Part shown: piece after piece, positions 1-11,554 of the stretch
How the letters are laid out: each line of letters opens with the position of its first letter
Position numbering within the stretch: the first letter of the stretch is position 1
Origin: Phascolarctos cinereus
Taxonomy: Eukaryota; Chordata; Mammalia; Diprotodontia; Phascolarctidae
Assembly: GCF_002099425.1 (NCBI RefSeq)
Contig: NW_018343954.1
Location: forward strand, 25,133,501-25,197,500
Reading direction: 5' to 3'
Length of the DNA: 64,000 nucleotides
The notes under the pieces: model-generated
The model's input: only the letters and a program-made list of their open reading frames with translations
Database searches by the model: none
What the model was told of the DNA's origin: nothing
Position numbers and translations under genes: made by a program

Positions 1-75
1 GCTTTTCTTTCTATTCTGAGTACTTGGTACAGTGCACATAGTAGGTACTTAATAAATACTAGCTGACTGATTTGA
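1..75 (+). repeat. L2-type LINE, 3' end
   Basis: This is the typical L2 3' terminus: tacagtgcacatagtagg followed by the acttaataaat motif. The copy enters from outside the window, so only its tail is seen. Family assignment is by remembered consensus. Confidence 0.75.
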
Positions 76-505
76 CTATGATATTTACAAGGGTTACAAA
101 GGTTTTATATTTCTTTCTTTCCCACCTATCCCACAAGGGGCTGGGAAAAGTGGGAGAAAGAGAAGATAGATTTTTGTTTAAAAGAAAAAGAAATTTAAAA
201 TTAAAAAAAAACCCTTGCTTTCTGATTCCAGTGCTTTCTAAAACAGTGAGTCAGAGGAACCCCTAATTCTAAAGTAGGTAGTTTAAGAAGCCTTCCCCTT
301 TTCCTTTTCAGCATCTTTCCTCTCCTGCTTAAGTATCCAACAACAACATCCACCCTGCCCTAAGCTGCCCACATGCTTCTCCCAGGGAGCCCTGCTATTA
401 GACCGTGCCCACCAGAGTCGGCTTTCTCTAGGCAGTTAAGTGTCCAATGGTTATGGCTTTTCCTTTTTCCTCATCATAGTCCTGAATCACATTCCCACGT
501 GACCT
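76..505. other. unique sequence, no gene seen
   Basis: No splice-flanked reading frame and no repeat I can name. Short A- and C-rich runs only. Confidence 0.5.
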
Positions 506-509
506 TGCT

Positions 510-1425
510 AGAATGGTTCTTTTCCTTCATGCTCAAAGACAATCAAAATGATATCACTATGTTGAGGTCAAGGTAAAATGTGTCTGACTGTGGCTAATTA
601 GACTCATATGAGCTCAGAAGGTTCTACCACAGGTTGGGCACAAATAGTCCGTATGAACACTTGGAGCGGAGATGTCTCTAAACCTGTGCATCTCATGAGC
701 TACTGTAATCCTGCTTTGCTCATGGAGCACAGCACCTTCTTTGATACAGGTGTGCCACGGTGAGCATCCTGTGCCAGTATCTTGCGTGTCTCACATTCGA
801 TTCCAAAGTTTTTCAGAGACCTTGAGAGTGTATTGGTTCTTCTGACCTCCACGTGAAAGCTTTCCTTATTTGAGTTCTCCACAAAATAGTCTTTTTGGCA
901 AACATACCTTTGGAATTTGAGTAATGTGGCCGGCCCATTGGAGTTGCTCTCTCTTGGCAGTTCAGTTCAAGAAAGGACTTTCATTGTCTGGTACTTTATT
1001 TTGCCAGGTGATCTTCAGAATCTTCCTAAGGCAATTCAAATGGAAGTGATTCAGTTTCCTGGCATGACATGGGTATACTGTCCAGGTTTTATGGGCATAC
1101 AACAATGAGGTCAACACAATGGTTCTATACACCTTCAGTTTGGTAATCCATCTAATATCTCTTTTCTCCCACACTTTACCTCAGAGTATCCCAAACATTG
1201 AGCTAGCTCTGGCAATATATGTATCAACCTCATTATCAATGTGGATAAGGATACTGGAAAGTATACTGCCTAGGTAAGTGAACTTATCTACAGCATTCAA
1301 AATTTCTCCATTTGTTGTAACTAATGGTACCACATATGGATGGTGTGGTGCTGGCTGGTAGAGAACCACATTTCTTGGTGTTCATTGTTAGGCTAAAATT
1401 AGAACAAGAGAGAATCAATCCACTG
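510..1425 (-). repeat. RTE-type LINE remnant with reverse transcriptase C-terminal region
   Basis: On the minus strand, translated pieces read FTYLGSILSS then IDNEVDTYIARASSMFG (1181-1369), followed by KLKVYRTIVLTSLLYA and KLNHFHLNCLRKILKI (962-1174). This is the conserved order of the C-terminal region of RTE-like reverse transcriptases (FTYLGS.., DDEV..IARAS.., VYRAVVLTTLLY.ETWT.., HFH..CLRKIL). The frame changes between blocks and stops interrupt it, so it is dead. The low-coordinate side resembles the element's 3' region. Confidence 0.75.
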
Positions 1426-1519
1426 TTGCATCTTATACATAAAGTACAAAAAAAGACAATCATACGTGAAACTATAACTTATGTTAGATCTAACAAGGTA
1501 GTAATGAAATTGCCTTGTA

Positions 1520-1800
1520 TTCCCTTCTGAACTTTTTTATTTTCAGTGTATTTTTTGTTTTATTCATTGTCTTTTCTTTCCATCTTTTTTCTTTCCTTTT
1601 TTGCATCTCTATCACTTTCCATTCTTACTCCAGCCACCACCTCCCCCCTACTAGAAAATCTCCCTTGTACCCAATAAGTACAGTCATAGAAAATAAATAA
1701 ACCCACCAGTTATTTCTGAAAGCTTGTCCTGTACCTCTAGTCAATCACCTCACTTCTGAAACATGGGAACCATGCTTCATCCTCTGTCTTCTGAAGTTCC
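1520..1800 (-). repeat. L1 3' region fragment (antisense), diverged
   Basis: Order of motifs resembles antisense marsupial L1 3' UTRs: pyrimidine-rich run, cacctcccccctactag, then gtcaatcacctcacttctg and a gcatgctt-like stretch. Diverged, so tentative. Confidence 0.5.
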
Positions 1801-1840
1801 CCTCAGACAGTCTTAATGGGGAGATGACACATGGATTTTG

Positions 1841-2086
1841 TTGTTGTCATTCAGCCATTTCAGTTGTATCTTACTCTTCATGACCCCATTTGGGGTTTTC
1901 TTAGCAAAAATACTGGGGTGGCTTGCCATTTCCTTCCCCAGCCCATTTTACAGATGAGGAAACTGAGGCAGAGTTAAGTGACTTGCCCAGGATCACACAG
2001 CTAGGAAGTGTCTGAGGCTGGATTTGAACTTAGGTCTTCCTGACTCCAAGCCCAGTACTCTATCTACTGTGCCATCTCGCTGCCCC
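1841..2086 (-). repeat. MAR1-type SINE
   Basis: Reading the minus strand, a tRNA-like head (ggggcagcgagatggcacag) leads to an RTE-like tail ending in gaatgacaacaac. On the plus strand the marker motif is gaccccatttggggttttct. Near full length for the family. Confidence 0.88.
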
Positions 2087-2126
2087 AAAGACATGTATAT
2101 GACACAATTAAAAACAAATAATATGG

Positions 2127-2229
2127 GGCAGCTTGTTAGGAAGATCTAAGTTAAATACAGCCTCAGACCCTTACTAGCCATGTGACCCTGGGCAAGTCAC
2201 TTAATTTAAAAAAAAACCACAACAACCAG
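2127..2229 (+). repeat. internally shortened tRNA-type SINE with 9-bp target duplication
   Basis: Head ggcagcttgttaggaag and body actagccatgtgaccctggg match the local WSINE1/MIR-type SINEs, but part of the left half is absent and the tail is A-rich. The element is bounded by identical ataatatgg copies at 2118-2126 and 2230-2238. Confidence 0.75.
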
Positions 2230-2239
2230 ATAATATGGT

Positions 2240-3260
2240 CGAGTCACATGACTTCAGTTATAAGCACAGTAGAACTTCAGAGAAGGGAGACTAGAATGAG
2301 CTAAATTAGTTGGGGGAGGTCTTATGGAAGAGGTGGAATCAGTCGCTCTATTTGGGATGGGTTGGATTTACAAACAAGAGAAGAGGGAAGAACAGGCAAA
2401 GAGTCCCATTGCAGGCAAGGGGAAGGGCAAGAACAGAGAACAAAAGCTTACCCTCCTCCCTAAAGTCACATCACTTATAAAAATTAAAATTGATTTTGTA
2501 GTGATTTGTTTTTGTTAAGACTTCATTTAAAAATAAATGAATGAATGAACTCCCAGTATGGAAATTCCCTTCACCAAAGAAGTTAGGCCATTTCTTTATA
2601 TCCAACAGTTTTGGAGAATTGCCTGGAGGCACCGAGAGCATAAATTATTGGCTCAGGTCCAAACCTCTCATATATGTCAGAGGTAGTTATACCACTGCAT
2701 TGCCTCTATTCCCTATATCTTCACAACTGCATGTATTTTTTTGTTTCCTTGGCCATACAACATAGACATAGATTAAACAAGATTTCAGAGGTGGTAAAAA
2801 AAAAAAAATGAAAGTGAAGCAGTTTCAGGCTTTTAGTCACAAGCAATTAAAACCTTTCTTGAAATGAAAAAGGGAAAGATGCTTTTTTTTTTTCATTCCA
2901 GCTCTGGGGCAACATAGTAAAACCTCCTGGTTATATAGCACATAAAGGCTTACTGGCCCTATCTAGTGGTCAGAAGGAGAATTGAGCTCAGCAAGGATTT
3001 GATCAATGCCTTGGACTTTGAGGCCTCTATTCCCAGTTGCTATTTCAAAACAAAACAAAACAAAACTTCACAGAATGCCCACTTGCACATATTGAGAAAT
3101 CACCATTCCTAGCAACCTGGAAAAAATAAACTTTCTGAAGAGGACAACAATCATAAGCAAACTGGAAGTGAATGCAGAATTACAAAGAACAAGCCCCAGT
3201 GAAGATATCCCCACCCCAGTAACTCCTTTGCAGAGATGGCAGGTCCAGGGGTGAGAAATA
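2240..3260. other. repeat-poor stretch, no gene seen
   Basis: Contains short simple tracts (gaatgaatgaat near 2536, an A13 run near 2796, caaaa units near 3050). No exon with good splice sites was found. Confidence 0.5.
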
Positions 3261-3261
3261 C

Positions 3262-3451
3262 TACATATCTTTTAGACTTTTTATCTGTATTGATCAGTTT
3301 TGCTGAGTTCATTCTCATCTCGTTCTGTTTTTATTTTCCTTCTAAAAACACATTCTTAGGGAAGGGAGAAAGGAAGAGATACTGGGGAAAATTTAGGTGA
3401 TGTTAAACACAAAAGATACCAATAAAACTTTATCTAAAAAAAAAAAGGAAA
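3262..3451 (+). repeat. L1-type LINE, 3' end
   Basis: Ends in the family's characteristic aaagataccaataaaact followed by an A-rich tail. Upstream sequence (ttttgctgagttcattc) matches other marsupial L1 3' UTRs in this window, for example near 46450. Confidence 0.65.
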
Positions 3452-4250
3452 AGAAAGCTCTTAAGCCCAGCAAGCAGATCTCATAAATAACAGCAGAAAA
3501 TGATCTTGCTACCTCAAGGACCTCTGGTAAATCTGACATTATGGGCATCTAAAGCATTGACTTTTCATCCAGGGGAATGGTAGGAAAGCCAGGGGCTAGA
3601 ACAAGTTTTGGCTTGGAAAACTCTCCAGAGGGTACCTGAGACTTTCCTGGGATGAGGCTGACTCATGAGCTGTAAATACATCTGCTTTTGAAAGTAACTG
3701 TTACTTCCAAACAATACTACAAAAAAAAAAAAGAATTTTTTGTTCATTTTGAAAATGTAGAACTTCTTAATGTTTTCTCTTGGTGAAGAAGAAGCTGGTG
3801 GCAGCTTTAAGGTTCATTAAATACCAGTTTCTTTATCAGCATTCTGGGGTAAACAGCACACCAACCTATTTTTAAGCTACAGAGGCAACACTGTAAAATT
3901 TTATCATGGACTGACTTGGCTTTGATGGTTTTCCAACCTACTACTGTTTTCATCCATCAGAAAAGAGATCCAGGTTATGAGCAGAGGACAGATGCCAGTG
4001 AATTACCATTCAGGTTGTGGAAAGCTGGGGTTTCCATCTAAAAAGAAACAAGAAAGAAAGAAAAGAAGGGTCAGGAGCACAGATGGGAGTGAATATAAGC
4101 TCAGTGTTTCAGGATTATCACAGCAACTTATTTTGAACATCTGTGCTTTGAGGCAAGCTAGGAAATGATTGGATTTTTTTTCTCCCACTTTCTTTGAATT
4201 AAAAACCACATTACTTCTTCCCTTTTTTTTAACTTGAAGGAAAGGAGGGA
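3452..4250. other. unique sequence, no gene seen
   Basis: Short open frames on both strands lack splice sites and family motifs. Confidence 0.5.
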
Positions 4251-4497
4251 ATAAGCATTATGTAGCATCTACTACATGCCAAGCATTTACAATTGCTGTC
4301 TCATTTGATTCTCAAAAGAACCCTGGAAGGTAAGTGCTATTATTATCCCCATTTTACAGAAAGAAAACTAAGTCAAACAGAAGTGAAATGACTTAGCCCG
4401 TGTTACACAGCTTATAAGTGTCTGAAGCTGGATTTGGACTCAAGTCTTCACTGCTCCAGGCTCAGCACTCTGCCCACTGCATCACCTAGCAGCCTCA
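4251..4497 (-). repeat. MIR SINE
   Basis: Antisense MIR in full order: catctactacatgccaag, tattattatccccattttac, core tgttacacagcttataagtg, then the tRNA head reversed (ccactgcatcacctagc). Confidence 0.85.
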
Positions 4498-4929
4498 ATG
4501 CATTGGTAACAGACCTTCTAATGCTGAAGATTCCAAAATGGAGAGTTACATCTCTTTCTGTGGCATTATCAGACATAACACAACTGTTTTGTCTTCTTCC
4601 ATATATTTTCACTAAACTCTAAACACATTTTTTTTATTACTGTAAGGAAGAATTTGTTTGAATATGTGTGGATGGCTGTGATGGAGGGAGTATGTATAGG
4701 AGGAAGAGGAAGAGGTGGAAAGAAGAGAGAGATTCTTGATTTCTTTAATGATTAGGGGTCAGATGTAGCCAGATAGGTTTCTCTACCAAATCACCTTGCT
4801 CATGGCTACCATTTGCATTTTTCCCAGGCCTCAAATCATCAGCAACAGTTTGGAAGAGAAGAAAGAACCCTCCATTTGCAACCAGAAAGCCTAGATTGGA
4901 GCTCCAGCTTTGCTACTTAGCTAGCTGTG

Positions 4930-5160
4930 AAGGGGCAGCTGGGAGCAGTAGAAAAGACAATGGATTGAGAGTCAAAGGACCTGTTCGAAGCATAATTCTG
5001 CCATTTACTACCTGTGTGACCTTGGGCCAGTCACCTACATCTATGCTCTCTGGGCCTGAGTTTCTCATCTGTAAAGTGATGAGATTAGATGAGATGATCT
5101 AACAGTCCCATTTCAAATCTAAGTCTGTGATCCTAGGATCTTATTGAGTACTTTGCTGAT
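4930..5160 (+). repeat. MIR-related tRNA SINE
   Basis: Head ggggcagctgggagcagtag, core ctacctgtgtgaccttgggc, and the tail type agatgatctaacagtccc ending in tgatcctaggatc. This tail recurs in other SINE copies here (20222-20432, 35405-35590). Confidence 0.8.
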
Positions 5161-5224
5161 TCATTGAATGAATGAATGACGAGCAGAGTTCTATATGCTG
5201 GGTGATTTTAGGAGATAACAAAGA

Positions 5225-6003
5225 ACTATAATTTAGAAATTTAGTGAATAGAATTTAGATTTGGAGGGGGCCTCGGTGATTATCTGGTCCAAATGATACA
5301 TAAAAGGAAGCCCCACTCTAACATACTTGACAAGTGGTCATCCATCTTTGCTTGAAGACCTCCTTGGACAAGGAACCCACTAGTCCTCTAGGTAGCCCAT
5401 TTCACTTCTGGATAGCCCTAACTGTTAGGAAGTCATTTGTTTGCTTTTTCTGACATCAAACTGAAATTTGGTTTTTTGTAACTTCTATCCATTGCTTCTG
5501 GTTGTGCTCTCTGGAGTCAAACAGAACAACACTAAGCCCTTTTTCACATAACATACCCTTTCAAATAGCCTTTCAGTTTACTGAACTGACATGGGAGAAG
5601 GCAGCTATCATATCCCCATGTCTCCTCTTCCGTAAGTAGCTAGATGGTTTAGTAGGTAGAGTGTTGGACTTAAGACTTAGGAAGACCTGAATTCAAATCT
5701 AGCCCTGTGACAAGGAAGTGGGCAAGGTTCTTAATCTCTCTTAGCCCCAGTTTCCTCATATATAAAATGGGAATAAAAATAACACATATTTTACAAGGCT
5801 GTTAGGAGGATCCAATGAGATAACATATGTAAAGCACTTTGCAGACTTTAAGAGCTATAAAATACTATCTATAACAATTATTGTTATCTCCAGTTCCTTC
5901 AACCTATCCTCATAGAATATGAACTCAAGGTGTTTTAGCATCCTGGTCATCCTTCTCTGGATGCTCTCCAGCTGAATGATATCCTTCTTAAACTTCCCAT
6001 TAC
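5225..6003 (-). repeat. L3/CR1-type LINE, 3' region, split by a SINE
   Basis: Antisense CR1-clade 3' end: 5225-5629 carries the 3' UTR-like part, and 5885-6003 translates on the minus strand to FKKDIIQLESIQRRMTRML, the conserved 'KKDI..LE..QRR' C-terminal block of CR1/L3 reverse transcriptase. A MIR-type SINE sits between. Confidence 0.82.
5630..5882 (+). repeat. MIR-type SINE inserted in the L3 copy
   Basis: Head agtagctagatggtttag, cagtttcctcatatataaaa, and MIR tail aacatatgtaaagcactttg. It separates the two collinear halves of the L3 fragment, so it is younger than that fragment. Confidence 0.82.
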
Positions 6004-6049
6004 AGTATAAGCTCCTTGAAGGCAAGGATGATTTCCTACACATATATGA

Positions 6050-6200
6050 AACATACATCTATTTGTATGGATGCATGTGTGTATAGACATATACAACATA
6101 TGCACACACATTTATACAATCCGTATACGTACACATATGTATACTTATACATAGGGCCATGTACATATGTATATACACATATACATATTTATGTTCATGT
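6050..6200. repeat. imperfect alternating purine-pyrimidine simple repeat
   Basis: Runs of acat/atgt/acac with short self-complementary blocks such as gtatacgtacacatatgtat. Confidence 0.75.
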
Positions 6201-6202
6201 AG

Positions 6203-6325
6203 TATTCCCCAATAGAACGTAAGCTGCTTGAGGGCAAAGACAGTTTCATTTTTGTTTCTGTATCTCTAGCACTTAGCACAGTGCCTGACACATAGTAAGA
6301 GCTTAATAAATCCTTATTAACTGGC
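6203..6325 (+). repeat. L2-type LINE, 3' end
   Basis: Canonical L2 tail: gcttgagggcaaagacag, tatctctagcacttagcaca, gtgcctgacacatagtaag, cttaataaatc. Confidence 0.85.
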
Positions 6326-6721
6326 TGTGGCACCTAAGAGGAACACGGTTGTCCAGACATGGTCTGACTAGGATGGAATACAGAGGGAATCTACCACCAC
6401 CAAATTTCCAGATACTCTATGCTTTTAGGAGACTTGGTCCCCATCCTAGAACTGTTCACGATCCAGTGGGGAAGACTGGATGTACACATATTAGATAACT
6501 TTAAATTAAGCGAATATCAGCAAAAGCAAGCCTATACTGTTTTGTACCAAAAAATAACATACTATGATGCAGTATTGGCCAAAGACTCAAGTTCTGATGA
6601 GATGCCAAAAATGAAAGTGAACTTTGTGAGGTTGGGCTCATTGGGAAAGCTTTCATGGTAAAAATCAATTTAGAATAAAGCAAACAGTACTGAACAAGGG
6701 AGAATGTCTCCAGTCCAAGTT
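6326..6721. other. unique sequence, no gene seen
   Basis: An 80-codon open frame at 6419-6661 has no splice sites or recognisable motif. Confidence 0.45.
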
Positions 6722-6895
6722 AAGAATCATAGAATCTTAGCATTGACAAGTTACTTAGATATCCTTAGGCCAACCTCTGATGAGTTGTTACATATTTTTG
6801 TTTCACCTCTTCTAGTAACAGGGAACTCGTCACCTTTAGAGAAAACCCATTCCACTATAGGAGAACTCTAATTATTAAAAAGTTCTTCCTAAATA
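6722..6895 (-). repeat. L3/CR1-type LINE, 3' end (antisense)
   Basis: Begins aatcatagaatcttagc, the reversed CR1/L3 terminus, and continues with the ttcctaaatattccttagatc block. Confidence 0.7.
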
Positions 6896-6896
6896 T

Positions 6897-7560
6897 TCCT
6901 TAGATCAATTTAATAAGCATTTATTAAGAACCTAATACACGCAAGACATTGTACTAGGTGCTTGGGAAGTAAAGATAAAACTGAAAACAATGCCTGCCCT
7001 CAAGGAACTTACATTCTACTGGGGTGATACAAAATATACATAGGCACAAGACAGTTTGGGGAAGGAGAGAATACATAACTAAGGGGATCAAAATGGGCTT
7101 TAAGTAGGAGCTGGCACCTGAATTGAGCCTTGAAGGAAGCTAAAGATTCTTAAAAGAAAAAAAAATAGATGAGGAAGAAAGGCATTATTCTTGGAGGTGG
7201 AGATGGAATGTTGAGTTTGGACAAAAACTGGTAGGACAACTCATTTGGCTGGAACATAAAATGCATGCAAGCAAGTGATGTAAGATGTCTGGAAAAATAG
7301 GCTAGAACCAGGCTGTAAAGGGCCAGGAAATTTGTACTTTACCCTAGAGGAAACAGTGAGCCACCGATAGTTCTTAAGGAGGGGAATGATGCAGTCAGAC
7401 AAAAGCTTTAGGAAGATTATTTTGGCAGCTGTATGGAGAATGAACTAGAGAAAGCAAAGACTAGAAGCAGGGAGAAAAGTTAAGAGGTTAGTGAAATAAT
7501 CTAGCAATAAGTGGGAAGGGTCTGAACTAGGTGGTGATCTCCCTGAGATTCACACCCATT
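6897..7560 (-). repeat. L2-type LINE (antisense)
   Basis: Starts aataagcatttattaag, then ctgccctcaaggaacttaca and gccttgaaggaagc, which is the reversed L2 3' end, continuing through the gagccaccgatagtt and gggaatgatgcagtcagac region. Confidence 0.78.
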
Positions 7561-7589
7561 GGTCCTGCTTCTTGTTTCTAAAGCCAAGT

Positions 7590-8165
7590 AAAATCCCAGG
7601 AAGGCATCAATAAGAAAAAATTCTCCCTATATGACAAAATTTTTATAGCAGGACTTTTTGTGATGACTAAGAATTAGAAACAAAGTAATTGCCCATCAAT
7701 TGTGGAATGGCTAAACAAATTGTGGTACATGAATGTAATGGGACATTACTGTGTTATAAAAAATTACATGTGATGAATACAGAGAATCATGGAAAAGCTA
7801 TATGAACTGATGCAGAGTAAAGTAAACAGTCAAGAAAACAATATACACAATAAATACAACAATATAAATGGAAGGAACAACTATATGCCAAAAATCAAAA
7901 AATAAACATAACAAAATTATAAAGATAAAACAGGACTTGAAAGAAGAAATATGAGAAGACACTTCAACCTACCCCTTCATTGTGGCAGAAAGTCCATAAA
8001 TGTTACATATTGTAAATTTTTTTCAGATTTTCAAAGTATCCATTTAAAAAAATACTATTTGTCCTATGGGATGGCCTATAGGGGGAGTGAGGGATATTTG
8101 GGATAACTGATGATGTAAGAAACAGAAAGTACCAATAAAAACATTCAAAAAATAAAAATAAATAA
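7590..8165 (+). repeat. L1-type LINE, 3' region
   Basis: Contains aattgcccatcaattgtgga, atggctaaacaaattgtgg and atgaactgatgcagagtaaa, the C-terminal ORF2/3' UTR-derived block shared by marsupial L1 and HAL1. Ends accaataaaaacattc plus an A-rich tail. Confidence 0.85.
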
Positions 8166-8549
8166 AATGAACACAAATCAACACTTTTAAATAAAGATTG
8201 TTTCTGTGATATCACACCATCTTCATCTATCTCCACCTCTCTGGCTTCTCCATCTCCTTTACTGGTTCCTATTCTTTCTTCTACTCACTAATTTGTTCCC
8301 CAAGGCTCAATCTTTGGCTCTTTGCCACCGTCTTTGCCTTGGAGGGTCAATCTCTTCTTGTGACTTCAATTATTACACCTAAATGTCTAACCTGGTGTGT
8401 TGGTGCCTCATTTGTAGAAGGCATCACACACATATTTGACGAATTGATGTCTCCCATTTGCTCTGTTTCCAGGACAACCACTTACCTGAGCCCTTGTCCC
8501 ATATCTCCAGTTTTCTATGAGCCATTTTTTCTTGCAGTTCTTGCTAACA

Positions 8550-8775
8550 AGCTGGAAGCAAAGTGGTACAGTGGAAAAACCACTAGACATGGAGTCAAGA
8601 GGAAGCTGGGCTGGCATACTGGCTCCAACCCTTATTAGTTGAATGACATTGGGCAAATTGCTTAATTTCTCATAGCCTACTTCTTCATCTGTAAAATGGG
8701 AATGTAACTATTTGCACTTCTTATGCCATAGATAAGAAAGTACTTTAGAGATCTTAAGATGCTATACAAGGTATT
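8550..8775 (+). repeat. MIR SINE inserted in L2
   Basis: Head aagtggtacagtggaaaaac, catctgtaaaatgggaatgt, and a MIR tail gaaagtactttagagatc. Confidence 0.82.
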
Positions 8776-9429
8776 CCAAAAGTCTTAGTGCTGTTTTAAG
8801 CTATTATAGTTTAAATCTGCATAAAGATGAGTTTTTGACTTTAATCTTTTCTAACTTATTCAAAACCATATTCATCATTTGCAGTCACAAAGCTTTTTCT
8901 CCTTCCCACCTTCTTTCTTCTGTTAGTGACATCATCATTCTACCTGTACCCCTAGCTTGAATCTTTGGGTTGTCTGTAATCTCTCCCTCCTTTTCCTTCC
9001 TATCTCACATCCAATGAGCTGCCAGCTCCCGACATTCATTCCTTCCAAACAAATCTTGTCTTTGTCCCTCCCGTTTTCATCCCATAGCCATCTAATTGGT
9101 CTTTCTGCTTCCATTCTTTCTGAAGCACAATTCATCCTACACAACACCACCAAATTAGCTTTCCCCAAACACTGTTTTCATCCTGTTACTACCCTGCTCC
9201 TAGCCTGGTAATAGCCCATCGCTGCCCACAGGCTAAGGCTTGAAACCTACAGTTTTGTTTTCAAAACATTCCATAATCTGGCTGCTTAACTACCACACCC
9301 CCTCTTTCACTATCCCCCCACATGACTCTATACCCCAGTCACAGAAGTTTCCTCATTGTCCCATAAAAACATTATGTTTATCCACCCTTATGTCATATTG
9401 TCCATGAAACTTTCTTTGACCTCAAATGA

Positions 9430-9635
9430 TCTCTCATTTATAGAGCTTAGAGTTTTGACGGACCTTGGAGATCAGCTAATCTCTCATTGTATAGTTGAGG
9501 AAACTGAGGACCAAGGATGCTGAATGACTGCCCAAGGTCATAGAACTAATAAGCAAAGACCCAGTATTTGAATCCAGGCACTCTGACTTGAAAGCCAGAT
9601 GTCTTTTCATTAACATTATAATGCCTCACCTTCTT
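9430..9635 (-). repeat. MIR-type SINE inserted in L2 (antisense)
   Basis: Antisense SINE: gttgaggaaactgaggacca, ctgcccaaggtcatagaac, ttgaatccaggcactctgac. Confidence 0.82.
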
Positions 9636-9825
9636 TAATCATTTACTGAACATTTAAGCAGCCTGTACCTTTTCCAGCTATTTCAACTTTATCATTTGAC
9701 TTTCATCTGTTTGTGTTTTGTATCCCTAACTAGACTGTAAGTTCCCTGTGGGCAGGTAATATTTGTATTATATACCATGCTGAGATACAGTAAGCACTCT
9801 AAATTCTTGTTGCATTGAATTGTCT

Positions 9826-10140
9826 TCCGGGACAGTTGCAATGCTGGGGGTGGGGGATGGGGGCCAGAAAGGGGAAAGATTACAAGAACAGAAACAAGAA
9901 CAAGCATTCCATGCATCTGTGCAGTGCTCACATAGCCACAGAGGCCGAAGCAACCTGTGGGTCTGAATTGTTGTGTACCTCGCTCTACCTTGTATCTTTC
10001 TGGGTTTTTTATGCCTCAGGCATTTCCCCTGTCCTGACTAGTCACATTAACCATAATTTGGTGAGGGCATTCCCTTATTCTGTGAGCTGCCTGAATCTAC
10101 TTGTGCAGAGTGGAACAGCTTATTATGTAAAAAGCCTGCC
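9826..10140. other. unique sequence, no gene seen
   Basis: Includes a G-rich run (ctgggggtgggggatggggg at about 9843). No supported exon. Confidence 0.45.
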
Positions 10141-10475
10141 CCTCCGTCTCCTCAGCCAGGCTCAACCACGTCACTCCTCTACTCAAGAAACTCCAGTGTC
10201 TCACTACTGCCTTTAGGATCAAATATGAAATGCTCCATTTGCCATTCAAAACCCCCAATAAGCTAGTTCCCTCTTATCTCTCCAGTCTTCTTACACCTTT
10301 CTCCCTACTACATATTCTTTGATTCAGTGACATTAGCCTTCTGGTTGTTACACCAACAGATAGTCCATCTCTCAGTTTCCATCATTTTCTCTTGCTCTCC
10401 CCATGCCCCATTTCCCTCTTTAACTCCACCCACTGATTTCCCTGGCGTCCTTCATATCCCATCTAAAATCCCATA
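10141..10475 (+). repeat. L2-type LINE, 3' UTR part
   Basis: Contains caaccacgtcactcctctac and tttaggatcaaatatgaaat, the sense L2 block also seen near 14290 and 32280. Confidence 0.7.
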
Positions 10476-11395
10476 TTTTTTTAAACTTTCTATTCATTTT
10501 GAACTTAAATACAAAAAGACCCACCCCCAAAAAAGAATATTTCCATGTAAACAGCACAACATAGAGGATTCAGTATAAAACCATGAATTTCCATTTCAGA
10601 CAGTTTACTTTAAAAAAACAAAACTATGCAGTAAATATTGTACATTGTTTTCAAAGCTACTCTGCTTTTCTATGCTTCCTTCTAAGTTTTCTTTTGTTTT
10701 CTGTTGTACACTTATTTTTTTCCTCCCTCCCTCCCCATCGTGCCCTAGAGAAGATCACAATTAAACACAAATTTTATAGATAGAGCTGTATCTATAACTG
10801 TATGTTAAACATACTATACATACTTCTATTTATCACTTCTTTCTCCCGAGGTGGGTAGCATCTTCCTTCATAGGTCTTTGGTAGATGGTTTAAGTATTTA
10901 TGACACTCAAGATGAATTAGCCCAAGTTGTTCTTAGGATAGTATTTCTGTTATATATATATATATATAAAACATTCTCTTGGTATGGCCCATTTAATTTT
11001 CATTATTTCATGCAAGTCTTTCTATGTTTTTTTTTCTAAAATCAACCAATCATTTCTTATATCATAGTGGGATTCCATCACAATTATATACCACAATTTG
11101 TTTAGCCATTCCCTAACTGAAGGGCATCTATTATTTTAGCCAATCTGATAAATGTAAGATTATGTCTCAAAACTGTTTTAATTTGCATACCTCTTATCAA
11201 TAATGATTTAGAGCATTTTTTATATGACTATATATAGTTTTGATTTCTTCATTGAAAAACTGCCTGTTCATATCCTTTGACCATTTATCAACTGGATAAT
11301 GACTCGTATTCTTACAAGTTTGACAAAGTTCTTTATATATTTGAGAAATGAGACCTTTCTCTGAGAAAGTGTCTATGAAAGTTTTGGGGAGGTGG
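10476..11395 (-). repeat. L1-type LINE, 3' region (antisense)
   Basis: From 11060 on: attccatcacaattatatac, cacaatttgtttagccattc, ttgcatacctcttatcaa, ttctttatatatttgagaaa. This is the reversed L1 block corresponding to 24160-24680 in the HAL1 copy. Confidence 0.85.
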
Positions 11396-11554
11396 GTAAT
11401 ATTATGATCTCCATCTTACAGATGGGGAAACTGAGGCAAACAGAAGTTAAGCGTATTGTCCAGGGTCACCCAGTTAGTAAGTGTCTGAGGCCATTTTGAA
11501 CTCAGGTCTTCCTGACTCCAGCACTCTATCTAATGGGTTACCTGGCTGTCCCAG
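11396..11554 (-). repeat. tRNA-type SINE (antisense)
   Basis: cagatggggaaactgaggca, gtccagggtcacccagttag, ggttacctggctgtccc. MAR1/WSINE1 class; left end truncated. Confidence 0.85.

Larger units (their letters stand above)
8200..9825 (+). repeat. long L2-type LINE (RT region to 3' tail), split by two SINEs
   Basis: Sense L2. At about 8298 ttccccaaggctcaatcttt encodes a diverged VPQGSIFG, matching the 'GVPQGSVLGP' reverse transcriptase motif. The copy continues past a SINE through catctaattggtctttctgc, and ends at about 9825 with aagttccctgtgggcagg and gagatacagtaagcactc. The two SINEs (8550-8775, 9430-9635) interrupt collinear L2 sequence. Stops throughout; not coding. Confidence 0.72.

Noticed and set aside
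8776-8815. ttccaaaagtcttagtgctg motif resembling one arm of a mariner-type MITE
   Set aside because: Only one arm is visible and no inverted partner was found within a few hundred bases; it may be L2 sequence.
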